Assembly (NCBI GenBank): GCA_022496805.1
Contig: CM040090.1
Span: 13,572,001-13,636,000 of the forward strand
Direction: 5' to 3'
Source: Pohlia nutans
Lineage: Eukaryota > Streptophyta > Bryopsida > Bryales > Mniaceae
DNA: 64,000 bases
The position numbers and the translations under genes are program-made. The notes under the pieces were generated by a model. The model ran no database searches and had not been told where the DNA came from. It was given only the letters and a program-made list of their open reading frames with translations. Positions 56,224-64,000 of this stretch are shown piece by piece. Numbering within the stretch: the first letter of the stretch is position 1; each line of letters opens with the position of its first letter.

Positions 56224-57356
56224 GGGCCCGGGGTTGGTTTCTATGTCCCCGCATAATATTAATATTCGGTGAAAAAAGTTTCTTTTTGGAAGAGATTTTT
56301 GAGCCATTTTTTATTTTTTATTTTTTCTTTGTCTATTTTGGACGAGGCTAGTAGGCCGAGTCCATTGCTGTTGGTGTTTATTTTGGACTCGGCTGTCAGG
56401 CCGAGTCCATTTATTTTGTTTGTTGGTTTTTTTAATTTTTGTTGGGGTTTTTTATATTTCTTTTTATTTTGTGTATTATGTATTTTGTATGTTGTAGAAT
56501 ATTGGGCATCGGTCCTGGGTTCGTTTCGATATCTCCACTCAGTAAAAGTAAATGGTGTAAGGGAAATGTTTTATTTTTGAAAAGGTGAGTTTTACTTTGT
56601 ACTTTGTGCTATTAATATTGGATTTTTTTTGTTTATGTTAGAGTTTTTATTAAGTTGGTGATTTGTTTGTCTTGTATTCGTTTTTATCCCGGGTTCGAAC
56701 TTGAGGTTCCTAGGTAGCCCAAGTTCGAACTTGGGATTTCCAAGTAGCCCAAGTTCGAGCTTGGGGGTCTCAAGTAGCCCAAGTTCGAACTTGCGGTTTC
56801 TAAATTTCCCAAGTTTAAACTTGGGGTCAATGTCTCCAAGGAGTAATAATAGTAGTAATATGAGAAATAGTATTTGTGTGTATTTTCTTTTTGAGAAGGG
56901 TTTTTTTTTGCGTGTTTTATTTATATTTTGAGTGTTGTTATTATTATTTCTTTGGACGAGGCCGGTAGGCCGAGTTCATTTTTGTTGTTCTTGAGTTGTT
57001 CAATCTACTATGGTAGTTTTGGATGATAGTATGTTTTGGTTTATGTTGTGGTTTAGGTGGTTTTTGTCTATGTTTTTGGGCCCCGGGTTAGTTCCAATGT
57101 CTCCACTAAGTAGCAGTAAAAGGTGGGGAGAGAAAGTGTTATTTTTGAAGTGGTGTTTTTTGAGGTTTGTAGGGTGGTTTTTGATGTTTTTGTTTGATTT
57201 TGTGTGTTTTGTTTTGTTTGCTTCTTTTTTGTTTTTTAATGTTTTTAGGTGTTTTTGTTTGTTTAGAGTTTTTTTGGAACCTCGTTTTGTGTTTTGTTTT
57301 GTTTTTTGGGCTACATATTTTGTTTTTTGTTTTTTGTTTTGTTTGTTTGAAAGCAT
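56224..57356 (-). repeat. Run of 2A-peptide-encoding monomers at ORF2 start
   Basis: ORF2 opens at ATG 57356 with a Lys/Asn/Thr-rich segment that reaches LLLLLSGDIGTNPGP at residue 93 (GDIGTNPGP at 57104-57078). Further 2A-like segments follow: degenerate LLLLLLGDIDPK (about 56850-56825), LLLLSGDIETNPGP (56536-56510) and ILILCGDIETNPGP (56250-56224). Spacing is about 260-310 bp, and GGACTCGGCCTxxxAGCCGAGTCC-type hairpins lie between them (56340-56412, 56954-56978). 2A peptides make the ribosome skip the Gly-Pro bond. Stops separate the copies, so only one can be read with ORF2 at a time. Confidence 0.8.
56697..56830 (-). repeat. 30-bp tandem repeat, CCAAGTTCGAACTTGGG type
   Basis: Four to five units of about 30 bp, each containing CCCAAGTTCGAACTTGGG, itself a palindrome, with variants. 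In one minus frame each unit reads about FELGLLGNPK. It lies between two 2A monomers in the LINE. Confidence 0.85.
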
Positions 57357-57583
57357 TAAAAAATGCTTCCTCTTTATTATTTTTTAAGGTTTTAGTTGTT
57401 TTTGTTTGTTTAGAGTTTTCTGAGCCTTTTTTTTGTATTTTTTTGGTGTTTTGGTATAGCTTTTTTGTTTTTTTGTTTTTGTTGAGTTAATATTTTAGCA
57501 TTGAATAATGCTATGAGGTAGGAGAACTTTAGAGAGAAAAACTCTGGCGTAGCTATAGGGTTGTTTTTTCTTCACATGTTTGG

Positions 57584-59294
57584 CTAGTTGCTTGGTGGAG
57601 GCGGAAGTGCTAAGAGTTCGGATCCTCCTTCTTTACCCATGATTGCTATTGAGACCTCCTTGGAAAATTCTGCCATCTGCCTTCTCATTATCTCGTGCAA
57701 GTTGGAGTTGAGTCTTTGGCATAGGTGTTGGTAGTGGCGATGATGTCTGCTTTCTGTGTTGCCAATTCTTCCTTGAACTCAATCGTGAGCTCTGCTTTCA
57801 ACTCCTTCTTCAACTTTGTCTTCAATTCTTCTTTGAATTCGATGATGACTTCTCTCTCTGCTCTTGGTTTCTTCCCTTGGCTACTTGGTGCATTTTGAAT
57901 CGCTTCTATAGTCTTCACGAGGGCGGTGCTGATGTCAAAAAATCCGAATTGCTTCTGTTGCTCTTCTGATGGCGGCAGTGTTCTTTCTAAGCTCTTCGGG
58001 TGTGGAGTGAAAGTCACGTGGGAGTTGTGAATCTTGTGTGTCTTGTTGAAAAACTGACGATAAACAGTAGGGTTGAGGCATTTGATGTTGACTGATCCGT
58101 TGTGCAGGTTGTCGCGTTGCTTAGGAAAGAAACTCGAGGAGACGTTCTTCGGCCCCATAATCTCCTTAATCTCGTGAAGTGTCTCTTCTGTAGTTTTTGT
58201 GAGCTTCAAACCTTGCAAAACCAACATCAAACAATTCTTCTCGACCAGTTGAGTTGTAGAAAGTCTCTCCCCAATTTTGATGGTGGGTGCTATAATTTCA
58301 TTGCGAAAAATAGCCTTGAATTGCACAATTTTCTCTGCTTGAGAAGGAGTTGGTGCTACTAGCCATGCCCATGTCTCAGTAGTGTTTTTTTGCACACTCG
58401 TGATCTCTAATTCTTGCCCTCTCTTGAAGCTTTCTACAACTACTTCTTTGAAGAGACTGTGACCCGTGACATTCCCAAGAGAGAGACTGTTGATCTTCAC
58501 AGAGAACATATTGTTTCTAGCTCTGGTGTTATAGCTTTTGCAAACTTTCCCAACTGTCATAATGATATCCAAGGTGAGGATAAAAGGCCTAACGCCACTG
58601 AGTAGATTTATGCCATCCACCTCAGGATGCTTCAAATGCAACTTGATCGTACCAGACCAATGCCTTGCAGAGCCATTCCTACAAAGAACTGCAATGGTTC
58701 TCCTATCTTAGCCCCTAATGAAATTTTCATATCTTTCAAACGCGCTTGCGTTAATGCTAGGATCTCCTCATGAGTGTATTGCCGGGTTGGTTTTTGGAAA
58801 TAAATGGCTACATGATAGTCATATGAGAGGCCAGTGTCTGGGTCCGTTTCAACCTCAAATCGAAGCTGAGTAATATTGAAATGTTGCCCTTCTATGCCAT
58901 CTGAGCGGGCCATTGGAAAAAGAGTTTGACTGACATGAGGGTAGGAGAATACCGATATAAGGAGCTCTGCTGCTTCTTTTTCTGAGAGGCCTTTTTTCAC
59001 AAGGGTTTGGAGTGGGGCTGGTTCGAAGCTCTCCGGTGCTTTTTCGTCAATAGCTAGCTTCTCCATCGCCTCAAATCCAAGCCAAAAACGTTGTGATGGT
59101 GAAGTCTTGTCCTTGGATGCTAACTTGCCACTCTTTTTTGCTGATGATGTTTTGCTCCTCTTTTCCGCTGATGATGCTTTGCTGCCTCTATTCCTCTTTT
59201 GTCCTTGGAATGGAGAGTCTGTGTCCATCATCACACAATTTGGGTCATCTGTGAGATCTCTAGCAGCGCCCTTTCCTCCTCCTTGTCCTGTCAT
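57584..59294 (-). pseudogene. LINE ORF1 protein, two frameshifts
   Basis: ORF1 proteins bind the element RNA. ATG 59294 opens MTGQGGGKGAARDL, followed by a basic Ser/Lys stretch (SAEKRSKTSSAKKSGK). The frame runs to about 58680, where it shifts by one into RHWSGTIKLHLKHPEVDGIN and continues to about 57720 (KVCKSYNTRARNNMFSV, THPKSLERTLPPS-like, then a charged helix of EFKEELKTKLKKELKAEL). A second shift gives RRQMAEFSKEVSIAIMGKEG and a stop at 57586-57584. No classical RRM or CCHC is seen; the family is not one I can name. About 560 residues when whole. Confidence 0.7.
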
Positions 59295-59432
59295 CCTGTA
59301 TCTATAAGATATGGCACAAATTAAAATAATTAGGTTAGAATTGGTTAGTATAGTAGAGTTATTTGAGTTAACCAATTGGTGTGAATTAGTGTTGCTGTTC
59401 TGATGCTTTGATGTTGTTCTTCTACTTTCCAC

Positions 59433-61240
59433 TGACGCGTGTAGTGGGGCTTTGTAGTAGAGGGTTTGTGAATTAAATGCACATTTGTGATTGTTTTTTT
59501 GGCTTTTATTTCATCTTTCCTATCTATCAAATGCAGAGAGAAATTAATGATTGCAAGAGGGGGAAAACGTACCTTTGCTAAAGGTATTACCTCAAGCTGC
59601 TGCTTTGATGAAGGGTGTTGTACTGCTACTCTTCGCCGGCTATGATGATGGCCTTATTATATGTTGTTGATGATGACACACTGATGATGTTGCGATAATT
59701 GGAGATGTATAGCCGATGTTGGTCTGCTGCGTAGGTGATGATATCATGTTCGTTGTAGTGGTGGAGAAGATGAGCATTGGCCTCTTCTACTCAAGGTGGC
59801 TGAGCTAGTACAATCGGGGCCGGCTTTGGGTAGTGTGGAGGTTCAATGTTCGAAGAACCGTGTGGTCTGCCAAGCACTCAGCCCAAGTCCATCCAGCATG
59901 CTCAGGATTATGGACTATACAGATTCTTACGACATCGAGGTCAACACACCACTCATTACCGATTCCGATGTGCTAAACTGCAGCCACTTAAGTTTCCAAT
60001 CTGCAGTGCATGCGCAGTACTGATGCAGACTTTGGCTGCTTCAAGAGCCTTTGAAGTAGACGGTGTTTCAGCCGGTGCTGTAGGTCAGGGTCTGTTGGGA
60101 AGGTGGCTGATAAGTCTCGAGGCCTGTGGATGCAAGGGTTGTCGATGCGAGGCTTGAAGCGGCAAGGCGATGCAGGGCATGCACAAACGAAGTAGGATTT
60201 GTACCGGCGATGCAGGTTCAGCAGATCGGAGAGGATGGCGGCCATGTGATGCAACAAACACACACACTGATCACCACCAGTCTTGCAGTAACCACCTTCA
60301 ATATGCACCAGTGACATGCACTCACCGATCTCCACCTGCTGATCTGCACATTACGATCAGTGCGCAACTTGCGAGCGTTGAATCCTCCTTCACGAACGAT
60401 TCTGCACACCAACGAACACGACTTGCCTTACCCCGATCTGCGCTCAAACGCAGCACACAAACCACTTGCACCAAGCGGTCCCTGTTCTCTCTCGCCGGAT
60501 AGAAGTCGAATAGATCACGACGATCTGATCTTGTCCACTCCTCCCGATCTAACCCACTCACAGATCTCCCGAGGAGACCTCGGATTTCGCGAAGCAATCG
60601 CATTGCAGGACCTCAGCACGTCTGTGGCAGATCTATCGGAGCTTCAGTCTTCGCCGAGATCCGCAAAACGGCGCTCGCAAACAAACCCGTCGATCCGCAA
60701 AACCTCAGATCCGCAATACAGCGCTCGCAAAACGGCGCTTGCAAACCTCAGATCTGCAAAATGGCGAAGATCAAAGCTCGCAAGTAGTCGCCGGAACCAG
60801 TCACACAGTCGCCGGAGCCACAGTTTCGATCAAGTTGCTGGGACCACCGATCTGCCAGCGGGAGAAACCCTCGAACTCATACTCGTCGATACCACAGGCT
60901 GGGACCACCGAACTCCAGTCAAGAGGGATCCTCGAACTCTCAGTCGCCGGAACTAGTCTACGAGAAAGTCACCGTAAACACCGATCTGCAAAACTGGCAA
61001 AACCCTCGTGCTACTCAATTGCTCGATCTTGCACGCCGAAACCTCGACAGCTATCGCTCAAGCCCTGCAGATCTGAAAACACAGCCAAGATCTAGTACCG
61101 CTACTCACAGGAAAGGATTCACCCTCGTTCGCAGGGCAGCTCAAACTTACGATCGGCCTTCAAGAGCACAAGTGACCATCGCTCTCTCTCCCTCAAATTC
61201 CATGGTCAATTCCTTTTTTTCCGAAGTAGTGTGAAGCAAA
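59433..61240 (-). promoter_or_regulatory. GC-rich probable leader of the LINE
   Basis: Directly upstream of ORF1 is a 1.8-kb block richer in G+C than its surroundings, with repeated CAGATCTGC, GATCCGCAA and TCGCCGGA motifs. On the minus strand a donor-like CAAAG|GTACGT (about 59575) and an acceptor-like TTATAGATACAG|G just before ATG 59294 could define a 280-bp leader intron. It could alternatively be the leader of an unrecognised host gene. Confidence 0.4.
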
Positions 61241-61373
61241 CTTGGAGCGGGGCGGTTATTTCAGCCAATCACATATTTTAGAGCGTTGTAGTCGATCTTC
61301 ATGGTCCATAATTAGTGTGAAGTTCATAGGAGTGCACTTAAAATTTAGATTAGGAATACATGTTAGTGCGTTT

Positions 61374-61605
61374 TAACCCTTAAAGGTCCAAAGAGTCCTT
61401 TTTGACCAGTATTATACACCAATATTCCATCGTATTTGGCATGGTTCCACACCTCCTATGAGTTTAAGATCAAAAGCGAAATTAAAGTTCAAGTTGACAT
61501 AAATTCAATGAGCTATTGGGGTCTCGATTTAGAACTTTTTATTTACAACAAATGTCAAATCTACGCCAACGTATCTACTATCTCCATCGGTTCTTTAAGG
61601 GTTAA
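61374..61605. mobile_element. TTAA-flanked MITE, subfamily B, complete
   Basis: 232 bp: TTAA-CCCTTAAAG at left and CTTTAAGGG-TTAA at right, perfect 9-bp termini. An inverted partial copy is at 6180-6400. Confidence 0.8.
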
Positions 61606-62865
61606 TAGCGTACCCCCTACAATACTTGGCCTTAAATAGTTTTTAAATTAAGTTTTTTTAGGGGCTAAATCATTGCATATGTATCTATTATTTTGTATAA
61701 ATTTGAGGACCAAAGGTTTTAAAAATCTTATAAAAAATGATAGAAGTTTGAACTAAAAGGTGTTGTTTTTTTTGCTTCAAAAATCACTTTTAAAATCTTT
61801 AATTTTTTTTAGTATATACGTAGGGGGGCCACATGTACGGATTCACAGGATTCCTAATCTTAACTTTAAGTGGGCTCATTGGGTGTGAATTAGCTTTAAG
61901 TTTTGGGAGAGTTCTCCTTAAAAATGGAGAACGAAGGCACTACACCAAAATCACTATATACTATGGCCCATAATATTTACAAGAGTCTTTACTAATAATT
62001 AATTTTTAAAAATAATTATTGTGGTAAAATTCATCCAACTTGGATGAAACTTTGTTCAAATTGGATTATTTTTTGTTAACATGGATGAAAATATGCCCAA
62101 AAGGATGAATTTACCCACACCATAATTTGCCCACTTACAATGTATGATGATTTTAGTGTAATAACTAATGTGGATGGGGTTGCAAGGTTTTCCTTTACAT
62201 AATCTCCATGCAGTCATTTCTTACTAATGTGTCAACGTATCATTGGACAAGAAGAGTGGGGTTAGAACCAATAATGCCAGAGAGCATTAATTTTTTTAGC
62301 AGGTAGCATTAATTCTCCATCAAGCACCAAGGGTGACTCACTTTTTAGACTCTACATGCTTGATCAACTTCACTTATTCTTTCTACATTGAATAGGAATT
62401 TTAAGGGGACCAAAAAATTAAAGATACTTACCCTGTAAAAACTACTTTGTGTTAACAAAAGAAAGTGTGGAAAAAATAAAATAAAATTTGTGATTTTTTG
62501 GACTATTTGTGTCAAATAATAAAAACGAAATTACTATATTTTTATACAGTAATGATAAATATTTATATAGTGTGAAATGTCAATAATTTAGTATAGGTTG
62601 TGTTAAGATCCCTATTCCGGGTATTTTGGTTCAATCATCAAACCAATCTTGAGATTCAATAGCTCAAAGTGGTTGTCATTGAGATTACTTATATTCAATA
62701 ATTCAAAAGCGGGCAATGGTTTGATATGAATACCTCGAAAAGCCCTTTAAACTGTGCAATCAACCCCTATGACAACTTTGAATGAGTCCCCCTTTAAAAT
62801 AATATAAAAATGAATCGACTTGATGTAGTTTTGATTTCGTACACTCATGTAATACAAAAAAAGAA
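61606..62865. other. AT-rich intergenic
   Basis: No gene or clear repeat recognised, apart from a GGATGAA/CATCCAA-rich stretch near 62030-62110. Confidence 0.45.
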
Positions 62866-63677
62866 ATTCACGTAAAAATTTGAGAGGTTTAAAGATTTTA
62901 AAAGAGATCTTTCATACAAAAATCAAAATATGTCCTAGATGCTTAAAAAAATTCAAAACATTTGTATAAAATATTCAGTGATATCATTTTGGACCAATAT
63001 TTGATATGAAGTACATTTAGATATGTGTTATTTGAAATGATTAATTTGAAGAATAAAAATATTATTAATATTGTACTACAATGCCTGCAAATGCTATTTT
63101 TTGGCTATTTTTTCCACAAAACAGAAAAACATGAAAACTACTTTATTCAATTGAAAATTTGGACTTGAGTTAAATTATTTCATATTATTGAGGTGTGGAT
63201 ATTTATTTAATTAAAATAATTAATTTTATTTAATTGAAATGGACAAATTTGTCGAAATTTGGAAATTCCAAACATATAGTTGTTTTTCCAAATTTTGACG
63301 AATTTGTCCATTTCAATTGGCTAAAATTATAAACAAAAATATCCACACTTAGATGACATGAAGAACTTTAATTCAAGTCCAAATTTTTAGTTGAATAAAT
63401 TAATTTTCATGTATTTAGACTCTGTGAGAAAATTGCCAAGAATTAGCATTTGCAGGCATTGTAGTACAATATAAATAATATTTTTAATCGTTCAAATTAA
63501 TTATTTCAAATAACACATATCTAAATGCACTTCATATCAAAAAATTGGTACCAAAATGACATCATTGAATATTTTAAACAAATGTTTTGGATTTTTTAAG
63601 CATTTAGAATGAATTTTGATTTTTGTACAAAAAGTCTCTTTTAAAATCTTTAAACCTCTTCAATTTTTACGTGAATC
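62866..63677. mobile_element. 810-bp foldback element
   Basis: Arms of about 370 bp (TTCACGTAAAAATTTGAGAG at left, complement at right) meet near 63270 with a short spacer whose own halves (TGGACAAATTTGTCGAAATT and inverse) also pair. Solo arms lie at 42705-43130 and 46725-46970. Confidence 0.8.
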
Positions 63678-64000
63678 TTTTTTGTGTACTTCATGAATGT
63701 AGGAAATCAAAACCACATCCGGTGAGTTCATTAGGTATTTTGTTTTAAAAAGGAACTCATTCAAAGTTGCCATATGGGATGATTTCAAGGCTTTTTGGGG
63801 TACCCATATTTGATCATTGCCCTTCATGCTGAACCTATCTTCCACCTACGATACATTCACTAGGAGTTGTCACACCTCCTTAGAGAATAGAGTATGGGAG
63901 AATGGAGAATGGAGAATGAGGAAAAAGAGGAGCCAATAGGATGGTTTCTTCACGGAAAAAGTGTGACACCCCTTTTGTGGTTTGTGGAGATTGAGAATGG
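63678..64000. other. AT-rich intergenic to window edge
   Basis: No gene recognised; a short AGAATGGAGAATGGAGAATG tandem run lies near 63897-63918. Confidence 0.5.

Larger units (their letters stand above)
49071..59432 (-). mobile_element. Two-ORF LINE with APE, RT and RNase H
   Basis: Read on the minus strand, the order is ORF1 (59294-57584), a run of 2A-bearing monomers at the start of ORF2 (57356-56224), endonuclease, reverse transcriptase, RNase H, a Cys/His tail, and a 3' end in (TATC)n at about 49085-49071. The ORFs are A-rich on the sense strand and rich in Asn/Thr/Lys. Each domain is recognisable over its whole length, but about ten frameshifts or stops break the ORFs. The 5' leader may extend to about 61240. 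The clade is unresolved: I-like RNase H with APE, but no close match that I can name. Confidence 0.93.

Noticed and set aside
60360..60956. 198-residue plus-strand open frame in the GC-rich block
   Set aside because: Ser/Arg/Pro-rich, no domain, overlaps other open frames and repeated motifs; best explained as antisense of the LINE leader.

Overview
This is a repeat-rich plant nuclear window. The evidence is three spliced plant-type housekeeping genes: a plastid-type sulfiredoxin, a RABG3/RAB7 small GTPase and an ANP32-like acidic leucine-rich protein. Their exons are moderately to very GC-rich and sit in a strongly AT-rich background full of transposons. I cannot fix the lineage; a streptophyte, probably a land plant, is as far as the sequence goes.

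Layout. Bases 1-560 hold the 3' part of a small zinc-ribbon (possibly FLZ-like) protein gene, cut by the window edge. 1157-4847 is sulfiredoxin in five exons (my reconstruction, 131 aa), with a Harbinger-type MITE in its large second intron. 5.2-8.6 kb is intergenic with MITEs. 9.9-13.95 kb is a composite satellite built on an 18-bp quasi-palindrome, followed by a broken orphan gene (13.9-14.76 kb). 17.7-18.85 kb holds two back-to-back TTAA-flanked MITEs. 20,112-22,198 (minus) is RAB7 in six exons (206 aa), including one GC-AG intron. 23.58-24.84 kb is a 1.25-kb foldback element. 28-31 kb holds more MITEs. 32,136-33,722 is a complete Tc1-type DNA transposon with an uninterrupted 338-aa transposase. 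35,633-37,622 (minus) is the ANP32-like gene in three exons (480 aa). 39.07-39.86 kb holds two minisatellites. 40-48 kb is AT-rich with diverged inverted repeats and MITEs. 49.07-59.3 kb (minus), perhaps to 61.2 kb with its leader, is a large two-ORF non-LTR retrotransposon (LINE) with apurinic endonuclease, reverse transcriptase and RNase H, recently inactivated by a few stops and frameshifts. 62.87-63.68 kb is another foldback.

The genes are unrelated housekeeping functions (peroxiredoxin repair in plastids, late-endosome/vacuole traffic, chromatin/phosphatase regulation) and do not form a cluster. The notable biology is in the mobile elements: a LINE whose ORF2 begins with a 2A-like NPGP peptide that recurs in a run of about 285-bp monomers; about a dozen MITEs with TTAA flanks and CCC termini that look piggyBac-like and repeatedly share a TTAA junction; an intact DD34E Tc1 element; and a satellite whose regular feature is a GGTCTC/GAGACC quasi-palindrome.
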